Origin: Flammulina velutipes
Taxonomy: Eukaryota; Basidiomycota; Agaricomycetes; Agaricales; Physalacriaceae
DNA: 64,000 nucleotides
NCBI GenBank assembly: GCA_011800155.1
Contig: CM022377.1
Coordinates: 434,001 to 498,000 of the forward strand
Reading direction: 5' to 3'
In this document: positions 1 through 10,250 of the stretch, in pieces
Layout of the letters: each line of letters begins with the position of its first letter
How positions within the stretch are numbered: the first letter of the stretch is position 1
Notes under the pieces: generated by a model
The model's database searches: none
Seen by the model: the letters and a program-made list of their open reading frames with translations, nothing else
What the model was told of the DNA's origin: nothing
Translations under genes and position numbers: made by a program

Positions 1-398
1 AGGGTATCAAGTACGCGGAGACTGGGCGCGGAATGATGAAGATCGTGGATGTGGTGGATAAGGAGGAAGCACGCGACAAACGACGAGAAAAGAAGAGGAA
101 GAGGAAGGACAGGGAGCGTGGCTTGGCGGTAAGATATTTTTGTGATATGCGAATTCGTCCAGTGCTGACATTTCCTTAGGACGAAGATGGTGAAATGGGT
201 CCCATGATTGCCTCCGTCGAGGACGACGGATACGTCTCGCCTGATTTCGATATTCCTGATGCCGACTCAGATGAGGATGATGATGAATCGCCACTGCCTC
301 ACAAGAAACCTCGTATCTTCCAAGGTGGAGAGAAGAAAAAGCATTCCATTGAAGACGACGAAGAACTGGCACTTCAACTTCTAAGAGGTGGTACCTAG
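1..398 (+). CDS. 3' end of a nucleolar DEAD-box helicase-like gene (Dbp4/DDX10 type?), partial
   Basis: Only the C-terminal end is present. Exon 1 runs off the left edge to 128, an intron with GT...AG ends covers 129-179, and the last exon is 180-398 ending in TAG. The frame is continuous across the intron. The peptide has a Lys/Arg-rich block (EKKRKRKDRERG), then an Asp/Glu-rich block with basic patches, and finishes EELALQLLRGGT. A basic stretch followed by an acidic tail and a short ALxLL end resembles the C-terminus of fungal Dbp4-type RNA helicases, which act in 18S rRNA processing in the nucleolus. The helicase core is outside the window, so the family call is inference; that this is a real exon pair is more secure. 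It converges on the next gene, which ends at 595. Confidence 0.5.
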
Positions 399-594
399 CC
401 GACATAGCAATGCATCCAATCCATTTATCCACGCCTCCTATGTATACATTTGTATCTACTACAGTGGACAACTACATTCCGATTTTGATTGCATTTTTCC
501 TGAGAACTTCAGAAACAACACTTTCACTTGAGCGCTTGAACAGTCGACATTTCCATAGAGTGAACAGACAGCATCGAAGAAGCATATTATCATT

Positions 595-2383
595 TTAGAA
601 GATATCGAACGCCGACCATTGGGGAATGACAGATCCTTTCAAATCTACGTCAACCCATCGCATACGTTCCCTGTCGATTCGTCCGTCACCAGTCGGCGAC
701 ATATGTCCAAAGGCCTCGTCCCATCCCAACGCTACAGCCGACAGCTTGCAAACCGCCGACCCAACTGTACACAATACTCGTCGTACAGTCTGCCTGTCAA
801 TGGTGGATGTAGGCCAAACCCCAGTCAGCAAAGCAAAGTCCACTACCATTCCACTCGTCAGCCTCGACCTCGTCTCCGTGTCGTATTCGCCAAACTCTGT
901 CTGGTTGTATGAATGTGGACTCGCGAGTGCGCGAAGTTCAGGATGTTGGCTACGGCCAAGGTAGTACACAGTTTTGCCTTGCTCGTTTTCCAACGTGTTG
1001 GATAGAGCTGCAAGTGACGAAGGTGAATCCGATGCTAGATAGATGGTTTTAGTGTGCGATTCAAACAACGACAGATTATCGGCGAAATCTTCAAGAGGAA
1101 CGTAGGACTGTCGATGTGCCCACGCCTGGGCCTTCGCGTCGCCTCTTCGAATATGTGCAGAAGCATAAGGAGAATCGGGGAGATCCTGTCTCGCCAACTT
1201 GATCAAACGTTGACTCTCCGCGCTGGGTCTGATTGTTGAGGTGAGTGATAGATGTGCCATGTCATATAGCGGTTTTAGGCGATTGGTGTTTCGTTTGTAA
1301 CTACGATTGTAATCAACAACCAGCGACAATGGAGCGAAGATGAACGTACCCATCCTCGTACGCCTCAACGTACATGTGTCCAAAATGGAAGAGAGCGGTC
1401 CGCGACGTGATAATCCAATGGCGAGCGTGACGAGGGCATGCAACGTACTCTGGACAAATCGCGTGAGGTCTCGTAAATAGGTAAATGATACTGAAGATAA
1501 ACCTTCTGGAGGGGGAGGTTTGCAGCCCGGTTCAGGGCCAGGTTGGGTTTCGCGTACGCTTTGGAAGTGGTCTGTCCATCTACGAATGCAATTTGTGAGA
1601 AAGCCTATTGCCAAAAAAGTAAGGACAAACTTTCCGCGATTCCAGTATGTATCATCAATGAAGAAGGTACGATTCCGCTATAAATGGGCCCAGTCTCAGT
1701 TTCGACCTTGTCTCGAGGGGAAAAGTACGAACCTCTCTGGCCAACGCTGCTGCCTGAGCTATCAAAGCCAAGTCCGCCAGGAGTCCTCTATTCCCATCTA
1801 ACATATATGTGATGGTGCTGCTACACACAGCGCTATCGTCCATATGCTCCACGTCCATCACCATTCCGTGCGGTGGTTCCCAGTAAGGGTGTATCGCCAT
1901 CTTGCCTCCGGTGAGCCGGTAGCATTCGGTAAGATACTCGGCCGAATTAAGAGGAAATCTTGTATAGTTCTCGTAGGAGAGAAGGAGAGAAGGGTCCACC
2001 GAGGTATGGCTTGCGATGGATGTTATGCTTGCAACACCAAGATACCATTCCAGTGTTCCCGGATACCAGTAGGACACGACGGTCAGGAAGAGAAGAGCAC
2101 CGGATACACCACACCAGAAGACTATGGTTGCGCGCGCGGTCACGGCTGGCATAAGACGTTTAAATTCCTTCGAGGTCCGTCCAGAGAGTAGAGGTGCCGC
2201 GGAAGACTGGGGATAATCACGAGCGTATTCTTCACGTATTTCTCGCATCTCTGGCTCGGAGTATCCTTCCTCTGCTCTCCCCGACCGTGAGTGGGGAGTC
2301 CGTGGTGTCAATGTGATAGTTTCATATGGGTCCGGAACGGAGGTGGTAGTTCCCAGGTTTTTGAGAGGACTTGGGCGATGCAT
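595..2383 (-). CDS. Fucosyltransferase-like type II membrane protein
   Basis: Five exons on the minus strand: 2383-1733, 1677-1631, 1579-1503, 1449-1350 and 1300-595. They sum to 527 codons including the stop, and all introns are GT...AG (49-55 bases). I start at the ATG at 2383, because the frame upstream has no nearer ATG. Residues 1-80 are Ser/Thr-rich and cytosolic in type. One membrane segment lies near 85-107 (TIVFWCGVSGALLFLTVVSYWY), followed by a luminal domain. Motifs include RTFFIDDTYWNRGKWTDHF, the HIRRGD motif typical of fucosyltransferases, IYLASDSPSSL and SGMVVDFALLTG. HxRRGD-type enzymes (Fut8/NodZ superfamily) bind GDP-fucose. The fungal members with the DDTYWNRG motif are mostly uncharacterised, so the donor sugar is inferred. 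A GDP-fucose-type carrier lies elsewhere in the window (42382-43723). Confidence 0.68.
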
Positions 2384-2684
2384 GGAGTTGAGAAAATGCG
2401 TTGTTGACCCGAACAAACGCCTAGAAATGAAGGAATAAAGAACGGAAAGCAGTCGCGATGGTGGTAAGAGACAACCAGCCTCGACTTTGCCCGCCGGATC
2501 AGGTTACCGTTCTCGTGTGCGATATAGCATATCATTTCTCACGGGTGCTAAGTACTTCGTGAATAAATGACAGTAAGCAAGCTCAAGAACATTGTCCATC
2601 TTGGTACTGCTCGCCTGCATTATCTGAGTGGAATTTCTAAGAAACTTACGACGAGCAAGAACATTCTAGGTTGTTAATACTGTA

Positions 2685-4368
2685 CTATGCCACATTAAGA
2701 TGAGGATACGGTTTACGTCTGTCGATGACTAGAGCCGGTGTGTCGAAGGACCTTAGCAGGCCATTCCACAAAAACTCCCTAGGGTTTCCACCAGACTCCG
2801 TGTACTTGGCCATGAAAATAGAATCCGTAGCACCTATTGAATCAATATCAGTCGACATACTTCATTCTCAGTATTCACTACGCACCAACACTGAGCCCTT
2901 TGGTTCCCACCCAGATATCGAAGAGACCCGCTGCCTCCGTCACGGTCATCCCATCTGGAATATGCACTGGCAATATTCCTTTCAAGTAACTCTGCAGCGT
3001 CTTGCGCTGTTTGCTATATGGAGTAACTGGTCGCTCTTGGTCGAGATCAAGACCTAATTGTAGGTCGTTCGATATAGGGAACTGGCTATTGGTCGACGTG
3101 ACCGCAGCGAAGAAGGCCCCTCGGTTCTGAAAACCGTGTCAGTTTGGAGAAAGGAAAATATGTAGAAAAAGACTGACAAAGGTTCGTTGCCCGCTGGCAT
3201 ACTGCATAATCAAGCGTGGAACGCTTAGGTGGTAGCTGGATATGCCCTCAAAGTGCGGATCTTTATACATCGTTTTTGTGTACAACGCTTGGAAGTCGTC
3301 GACAGCCAGGAGCACCGGGTGGTCATCCTGTTTGCCCAGCTCGGTCATTAATGCGTCCAGTACGAACGGCGCACTAAATTGATCGTTCATCCCCGCCGAA
3401 ATAAGGTCTTTCAGCGATGAGCGTTCTTGTACAGCCGATTTTTCAAACTCGTGGGTGGTCGTTGTCTTGAGCGTTTCGAGAGCCTGGGTGTTCGCAGAGA
3501 GGATACGCTGTAGGAGTTGGAAAGAATAGAATGGTTGGAGGTACGTGTGCGTGCGCAAGTCGTATACGTGGGTCGTTGTCGAGTTGACGGTGGTGTACGC
3601 GCGAGGGATGTAGATGACGATCCAATTTTTGGCGTGACAGTACTGCACAGTTTGGAGGAGGAGATGGCTTTTTCCGGTTCCTGCTCTTCCGGCTGCGGGA
3701 TATGTGAGCGATTGGTAGAATAATTAATGGACGCGACGCACTATAGCATATTCGTATTTCTGAGCTTGGAATGTCTGTAGCTCTCTCGACTAATTCCACC
3801 ATGTCCAGGGTGGTGTCGCGAATGATCGTGCAAGGTCGGGAAAGGACTCGGTTCTGGATGTCACATAAAAGAAAGCTCTAAGCATATAAGTAAATACTCA
3901 CCTCTATCAATGTAGGCTTCGGTGTGCCAAACCATCTGATAGGACTCGTTTCCGGTGAAGCATACATCGTCGGTTGGCCAACCATGTCCGGCCTAATGAC
4001 ATCTGGCCCAAACTCTGGGAAGTTTAATTCGACCGTAGAATGGGGCTCAAAAACATCCCTCATGAGCATACTGTCGGGGAGTTTGCGGAATATCTACATA
4101 TCGTCGATTATAAGATGGTAATTGTTGTCGAGTTACGCACCCCATTCTCGTGCTCCCGTTTGTACACCTTGTGCTCGACTTTTACTTTGTTCAGCTTCCA
4201 CGAAGCGACACCTATGGGTGGTTGAAAAATGTATTGATGAGTCGCCGACAGGGAACATACCTGCGGTAGTTGGGTTGTTGTGGCGCGTCTGCATGCAAGC
4301 AACTGAATGCTGAATGAACGGACGACGTTTTGACGGCCCAGCGCGCGCCAAAATAGCCTGTGAGCCAT
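2685..4368 (-). CDS. MRPS29: Mitochondrial small-subunit ribosomal GTPase S29 (DAP3)
   Basis: P-loop GTPase of the mitoribosome small subunit. The start at 4368 gives MAHRLFWRALGRQNVVRSF, an Arg-rich, acid-free leader that looks like a mitochondrial presequence. Introns: the first near 4262-4180 (acceptor uncertain), then about 4150-4094, 3901-3854, 3741-3693, 3177-3127 and 2885-2834. The last five exons keep frame exactly. The P-loop GRAGTGKSHLLLQ is completed only after the 49-base intron at 3693-3741. Downstream come YCHAKNWIVIYIPRAY, VNSTTTHVYD, LLAVDDFQALY, YKDPHFEGISSYHLSVPRLIMQYASG and, near the C-terminus, AKYTESGGNPREFLWNGLL, all standard DAP3/S29 landmarks. The stop is TAG at 2685-2687. 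Boundaries of the short second exon are my weakest point. Confidence 0.93.
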
Positions 4369-4613
4369 TTGGTCAATTTGAAAAAAGTAGAAGCATCTTC
4401 ACGACGCACGGTGGCCATTTTACGCGGATTCCCAGTTGGGAATGAATATCGGAGGAGGAAGAAAGAGTGACGCTGTAACGCGTGACCATTAAACACATAA
4501 AACTTAAGCTAGGGGCACGCCACACTGTGCCGAACCACTCAATGTAAGGGTATTCATATAAACTCATGGATGGATTTTACATCCTGGAGGATTGGAAGAA
4601 TATGAGGTCTATT

Positions 4614-5301
4614 TCACGGCGTTGATAAAAGAAGATCTCTACTCCCATCGCCGCTGATTCTCGTTCGATTCTGTATCTTGAAACCCTTCTTGTCAGCATT
4701 ATCTGGACCTCTAGGTTGTCGTTTTACATCCTTTTCTTTTTCCCTGTCTGCATCTCCTTCGCCACCACCTACGCGAACGCCAAATATCCTTTCTCGGGCT
4801 TCTCGATATTTGGCCTCTCGTTCGCCGATATCTTCTCTGGGCATTTCCTTCTTCAGATTTGGTGCATTAGACGTAGAGGAAGGTCGCTTCAATATTTTGA
4901 TAGCGGGTTGAAACGCAGCAGCAGGAATAGTGTTCGCTGGGATGGGTATCATAGGAAATGGTGATGAAGAATTCGAGGAAATGAACGATTGTTCGGGTGA
5001 CGAGTTTGAGCTCGGAGTGCTAGATGAAATGAGACGTGCATTAATGAAGTAGTCAGGATAACTCACATTGGCATGTCCGGCTGTGGCAAGATAGTGACGG
5101 CGTTGGGTGATAGATCTGTTTCCTCATCCGAGTCCTCCCAGTCGTCTTTGATTGGGAATTTGTTTCGCTGTGAGGCGATGCGGGTATTCTTAACGAAGCC
5201 GTTTAGACAAAACGAGACTTCTTGTAGGAAGCTGTACATACAGGCATGGTAGACGTTGAAGCCACGCTGGCAGACCAATCGTCGATTGTAGAATTATTCA
5301 T
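4614..5301 (-). CDS. SUZ-domain RNA-binding protein (SZRD1-like)
   Basis: Three exons (5301-5242, 5167-5067, 5019-4614) sum to 189 codons including the TGA stop. The first exon is short (MNNSTIDDWSASVASTSTMP). The second holds an acidic patch (KDDWEDSDEETD). The third holds IKILKRPSS and, further on, GEREAKYREARERIFG, the SUZ core found in SZRD1 and R3H-SUZ proteins, which binds RNA. The rest is Ser/Pro-rich and probably disordered. The human SZRD1 homologue has the same layout (acidic start, ILKRP, SUZ). Its cellular role in fungi is not established. Its start is about 600 bases from the forkhead gene's 3' end on the same strand. Confidence 0.75.
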
Positions 5302-5904
5302 AACGAAACAGAGAAGTCGCCAAGATCAAAGCAGTGTGTTCCTAGTCGCGTCGAACCAGTGATGATGATGGAAGAGAAGTGAGCGTTCACGTTGGTCGAA
5401 GGAGTCGGAAGGCAAGGTTAGAGGCGCTAGCCGGTCCGATATCCGGATCTAATGTATTCAGCTCTGACCAGAAAGTAAGTTCGAAAGTAATTGAGAGTTA
5501 GAAACGTGAAGCAACCATTATTCAAAGCTTTTTTAGGGCAGAAGCAATGATTCATCGTCGCACAGATCCAGAGCCCAATGATAAGTGCAAACAGTATATT
5601 TAAATTCGAGCTAAGTACCATTGGAAACCTACTAAAAGACAGTATACGTGGATATGAGAAGCATATGGAGGGAGATATGTAGCGATCAGGAATACAAGTT
5701 ACAAGTATGTGGATTTTATGGTGTATATGGACAGAGGGTGCGACAATTTGAGTACAACAGACAACAGACAGTACAACAGGCAACAGACAAGAAGAAGGAA
5801 ATCCGAAAGCGAGAAAGAAACCTTGGTGTTACAACATGAATGATACCGAAAACGAAAGCAATTGAAGCGAATTCTGCGTAAGCAGAGGGGGAGGAAGAGG
5901 CACT
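5302..5904. other. Intergenic spacer between SUZ-domain gene and forkhead gene
   Basis: About 600 bases upstream of the SUZ gene and downstream of the forkhead gene, both on the minus strand. The stretch around 5752-5790 repeats an ACAACAGACA/ACAACAGGCA unit several times (low-complexity CA-rich). I see no protein-like frame, tRNA or clear TATA element. Confidence 0.5.
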
Positions 5905-7477
5905 TTACTGGTATGCAGATGGGTGCGTGTGCGACCTGTGGCCACTCGGCCTTGCACGAGCGAGCCTGTTCGCCGATGGATCAGTCACGCTCCTACCAGC
6001 GCCAGGTCCTCTCTGTGGGTTGCCTTGGCTATGGGCGTATTGTACCTGCTCCTGGGGCGATTCTGTCCTAGTCACGTTGGGACCAAGGAAATTCGAGGGG
6101 CCAGCGTGCGGCTGATGCGAATATTGTTGAACAGCATACATGGGGATCTGGGGAGAACCATCGCCACTCGAGTAAGACGATCCCGAGTCAGGGGGAGACT
6201 CGGAGTATGTTGGCTGTGGTACCAAGTATGGATAGACAAGTCGAGGGGCAGGGCCGGTGGTCTGGGATGGCGAGTGCGAGGAAGAGTAAGAATACTGAGA
6301 GGACGAGGACCCATACGACGGGACGTTGGGAGGGCTCGGGCTGCCACTTTCGTCGCCGGGGAGGCTATCCGAGGATGCAGCGGCTCCCGTTCCACGTTTG
6401 CGAGGGCGATGTCCAAGAGGGTTGGTGATTACATCGAGCTCCCACAGTCCACCGCGACCTCCCGGCTCTGTCGTCAATTTCTCGACCTTTTTGAACAAAA
6501 AATACGACGACAAGGCATGCTTGAGAGTTTCCTGTGATATGGATTGAATTAATATCGTCACGAGTGAGTATAAGAGTCGCTACAAACCTTAAACTCCTTG
6601 TTGTTTTCTTTGAAGAAAGGAAACCGAGCTTCGATCGCCTCCCGAATCTGCGCGATACTTGCCTTCTTCCTGTCGTGTTGGAAAATGGCCACTGCGGCGA
6701 GTTGGAACATGGCATATGGTGGCCTCTCGTTCGGGTCCTGGGCATTCTGAAGCGAGTTCAGATGGATGGGCATCGTCGAGGGAAGCAATCTCAAGAATTC
6801 CTGGCTGCGCAGCCACATCTCCACGTTGTGCGCGTCGAACCTTGGCACACCGGACTGGTCTACATGGCGAGTAGTGGGGATACGTGTAATTCCCGAGTCA
6901 GGCTCTTCGCGCTCCACGGGAGGCGGGGGAATGACAGGGTACCTATGGCCTCCAGAAGGCCGGTAAGGCAGGACCGCCTCACGGTCAGGGAGCTGCTGGC
7001 TGGGGCTATAAGAAGTCTCCGACGCTGGACCGCCCCCATACCCCGGAGTGTACTGGTAGGGGTAAGGAACGTTTGGTGGGGGTGCCGTCGCGTGACCGTG
7101 GCCACCAGGTACATATGGACCCACAGTCGGAATTCTAGCTCCGCGATTGTGGGACTACGTAAATAATTATAAGCAATTAACGGAGGTGAAACATCGTAGA
7201 AACATACCTGCGCGTGCTGGGTGTAATACTGGCCTGGGTATTGTTGCTGGTCGGTTTGCTGGTCATGCTCGGAGTGATCATGTCCGGTCGGAGAAGGGCC
7301 TTGACGAAAGCGAGACCTCCCTCCGGAGGACGGATTACCACTGGATGGAGGGGTCCATGGCTCCTCCCGTTCCTCCGTGTGGCGTGAGTAGACTCGAGGA
7401 AGAGGTACTAGACCAGCGTCCGGGCCGCGAGGTAAATCTTGACAAGACAGGATCCAGTCGTAATTATCAGAATGCAT
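5905..7477 (-). CDS. Forkhead-domain transcription factor (5' exons incomplete)
   Basis: Firm exons are 7477-7208, 7154-6588 and 6531-5905, with introns 7155-7207 and 6532-6587 (both GT...AG). The forkhead domain spans the second intron. It starts at ERPPYAMFQLAAVAIFQHDRKKASIAQIREAIEARFPFFKE and resumes at ETLKHALSSYFLFKKV, ending GGRGGLWELDV. This matches helix 1 (PPYAMFQLA), the FPFFK turn, recognition helix (LKHALSSY) and wing (GGLWELD) of fork-type winged helices, although the usual HNLS core is replaced by HALS. The tail is Ser/Pro/Gln-rich with GHRPRKRG just after the domain, a likely nuclear signal. The beginning at 7477 follows an AG, so it may be an internal exon; more 5' exons probably lie at 7500-8230. 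Target genes cannot be read from sequence. Confidence 0.82.
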
Positions 7478-7530
7478 CTATCATGAAAACGGAAGCGGCG
7501 TAAATGAAAAATGGAAGGAAAACATAAGAA

Positions 7531-8230
7531 ATTAAGCGAGGATACAGTCAGTATCGGATGAAGGGGCGGTCTGACGGGCATACCTTTGGGAGGTACGTCG
7601 ATCTTTCCACCGATGGTATTGAGAAAGATATAGCAGTAGAGAAGTGCAGTAGAGGAGGAGAATAGAACACTGAACTTCGTGCTCTGTTGGGGACATCCTA
7701 CAGCTCTCCAGGCGTCTTTTGTACTCAACTTTCGCTGAGGATACACACCTACCATAGCTGGTCATTTCAGGCAATTGGTTTCGTATCCGGAATCCGACGA
7801 TTGGCTCCGATGGTTTTCTCGTGAGAACATATCCGAAACTTGCCTTATTGCGCAAGAAGGAGACCTGCCTCAAGGCGAAGTTGCCCAAAACGGGACACCT
7901 TGTTGTGGGCGCTTGTGGATAGTGGGACCAAGCCGAGTGAGAATTTCCATATGTGGGCAATCCGTAGACACTCCATTCTGGGTAATAATCTTTTGGCAGG
8001 TGCTGAGAGTGGGCGGTAGTGTGTGGCGTCTGTGGGTCCCAGGGATAGAGACGTTTGAAGAAATCCTTCGAATAGATCAATCAGGAGGGAAGGACGCAAT
8101 TTGGCGGCTTGTGGGAACGATTAAACGTTACTTGAACCCCGTGGCCAACATTTTAGTCTTCCTTCTTCTGCGCATCTTGAAGACCTCGCAGCCACATCAA
8201 GAGATAGTCCTGATTTTCGGAATGATCCTC
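7531..8230 (-). other. Probable 5' exons of the forkhead gene (unresolved)
   Basis: The minus strand has protein-like but broken frames here. One at about 8221-8150 reads DHSENQDYLLMWLRGLQDAQKKED; another from about 8080 reads FFKRLYPWDPQTPHTTAHSQ and continues through PKDYYPEWSVYGLPTYG. Several GT and AG signals are possible and I could not chain them in frame to the exon at 7477. An exon ending near 7584 (STYLPK) would join that exon in phase 0. The MWLRGLQ phrase resembles EMWLRSQEF in the firm part, which supports one gene. A separate small gene is the alternative. Confidence 0.35.
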
Positions 8231-8280
8231 TCAAAAGATCATTCCGAGTCTCGCCCGCCTATGTGAGATAAATTCTATTG

Positions 8281-8768
8281 GCAGTGAGTTACAGACATTT
8301 TACCACGTATTCGCTGGAAATACACTTACTTGATTGATTTTTTTTAGAAGGAGTCAACTTTTTTCATCGCATAGCTAGTCTCAGTGTTCTAGATGAAGAG
8401 CCACGACTTGTTGTTCGCCTAGACCGTAGCGAAAGATGTCCAACATTCTTGGAGAACAGAGAAATAGAGGTTTTTCATAGCCTTCAAGCCAAGAGAGACA
8501 GACGTGCATTTTAGACCACCACGAGACCTAAGAAGTAGCAGTAGCCAGCCGCAAAAAAGAAATTTCAGAACGGGAGGGATAAAGTGACGCCTATCAATGA
8601 AGGTGTATTTGAGATTAACCGTCGTGAGACTAGCGCCATATAGTAGATTGCGGTGGAACGTTGAACAACAGTGAAAGTTGGAAGCCAACAATGTATATTT
8701 GCCGCCGGCATCATTTTGATTACCGCCACAGTGGCTTTGCCTTAGACTTCCATTCAACAAGTTGGACG
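8281..8768. other. Divergent promoter region, forkhead (-) / MICOS subunit (+)
   Basis: About 490 bases between the probable forkhead 5' end and the MICOS gene start. It contains an open minus-strand frame (8760-8419) with no recognisable motif and an odd composition, which I do not treat as a gene. No clear TATA box is seen; T-rich patches occur near 8334-8345. Confidence 0.4.
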
Positions 8769-9625
8769 ATGCTGCCGACGCTAGTACGCCTGTCTTAAGA
8801 GCCTTGAAATTCTCTAATAGATTTTAGGCGAGGCGAACGGCTTTGATAGCTGCTACGGGAGTCGTCCTAATCAACGATGACAAGGAAAAGGTGCGTCTTA
8901 TTTATCACCTACTCGGTCTGCACCCGTTGTAATATCTATCCAGCTTTCCATTTACCCTTCGCCACCACCCGAGATTCTACTCGTAGAGACACCTTCGGTC
9001 CTGGAAAAGCAGATCGGACAGGCCCGGAGGAACGTGAGCCAGACGTATAGTGAGACGTACGGACAGGTGCAGGGAGTTGTATCAAAATGGATTGGCGTTG
9101 AACACGCCATAGAAAGTGCGTTATCCTCTCTTCACTCGCGACCATTTGTCTGACCCAAACACAGACCGCGTCAAATCCCTCATTTCGCCAACGGAACCCG
9201 TAACGCCTGGCATCCTTTATGTTGGCATTGCAACCTTGAGCGGCTCTGTCCTTGCTCGGAATCGCTTCATTTTAACCCGCCTGGCTCTCCCCCCGACCCT
9301 GCTGATACTCTCTATGAACCAATTCCTCCCTCAGACAACTCACAACGTCAAGGAATACCTCGGCGAACTCGAGGATAAATATTTCCCTACGTTCGCGCAG
9401 AAGCATGAGATCGGAAAGGCGCATAGCGCAATGGGCTGGGAGATGTTGAAAGATAGAGCAGCGAGTGGCAAAGAGACTTTGAGTAAAGGTGTTGAAGTGG
9501 CGGTCGACAAGGTACAGGAAACGACCGGTTTAAAGGTACGAGAAGCCATGGGCTGGGGAAGCCGGACAGAGCACAAGATTATAGACGCAGTCAAGGCTCT
9601 TGTCGATTCCGACAAGAAGCCCTAA
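8769..9625 (+). CDS. MICOS complex subunit, Mic26/Mic27 (apolipoprotein O) family
   Basis: Four exons (8769-8783, 8828-8890, 8944-9115, 9165-9625) sum to 237 codons including the stop. The 15-base first exon is unusually small but ends at a clean GT and keeps frame. The protein starts MLPTLARRTALIAATGVVLIND, a short hydrophobic leader, then LSIYPSPPPEILLVETPSVLEKQIGQARRNV. The YPSPPPE...E.PSxLE..I...R phrase is the hallmark of fungal Mic26/27 proteins of the inner mitochondrial membrane, which support cristae junctions. A hydrophobic stretch lies at PGILYVGIATLSGSVLARNRF, followed by a second at RLALPPTLLILSMNQFLPQ. The C-terminal half is amphipathic and charged. Length fits the family. Confidence 0.85.
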
Positions 9626-10250
9626 CGCTCTGTTATTCCCGTTATAATCCAGTCCTTCAAACAAGACCTTTCCCTGCCCGAGGACCGGGCCGCTGGTACG
9701 CAACGATTGCTCTTCAGCGCTCACTTTTCTCCGCTCCCAACATTACTGGCCCCCAGAAATTGTCTCGTCCTCCCTTAATCAAAATTTCCACCAATATTCG
9801 TCCGTTGTTTCTCCCAAGAAGTGTTCTGGGAGTCTACCTCCACCTCAAAGCTATTTCTGCAGACACGGCACATTCCTTAGTGTCTGCGCACACGATGATC
9901 ATTCCTATTGATACCATTCTGGGTTCTTCGCATCGCTCTCCGAATGATACTGTTTTCTGCAGCATTGTGACCTGTCTCAAGAATGATTCGTATCGTTGAC
10001 CTAAGCACACGGAGAGCAATAAGTTACAGTCACTGGCCATGGGATTGTTGATGCAATTTACTGTCGTGGGTTCTCCGACTGTGAGCCTGCCAGCATGCGC
10101 TTCACTCTTGCATCTTTGTTCTCGGCATCGTCCGGAACATGGTTGATCAGTGATGCGCCCACGCCGCACGGCCAGGTGAACCAGTAAGAGTTGATCTTCA
10201 TCCACTATCTCCCACTCAAAAAAGAGGATACACCTAAACTACAACTCAGA
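9626..10250. other. Spacer upstream of the histone deacetylase gene
   Basis: About 625 bases between two plus-strand genes. The first part carries the terminator region of the MICOS gene and the last part the promoter of the deacetylase gene. Short open frames occur on both strands, but none shows a domain, splice-consistent structure or codon pattern that I could support. Confidence 0.4.

Noticed and set aside
5923..6537. Plus-strand frame of 204 codons
   Set aside because: Opposite the forkhead exon; Arg-rich shadow of Ser/Pro code.
7408..7755. Possible ARID-domain exon (KLSTKDAWRAVGCPQ on the minus strand)
   Set aside because: The W-R-A-V-G phrase hinted at ARID, but the sequence after it does not follow the fold and spans a likely intron.
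8419..8760. Minus-strand frame of 113 codons in the forkhead/MICOS promoter
   Set aside because: No motif, no splice link and an improbable composition; it covers a divergent promoter.
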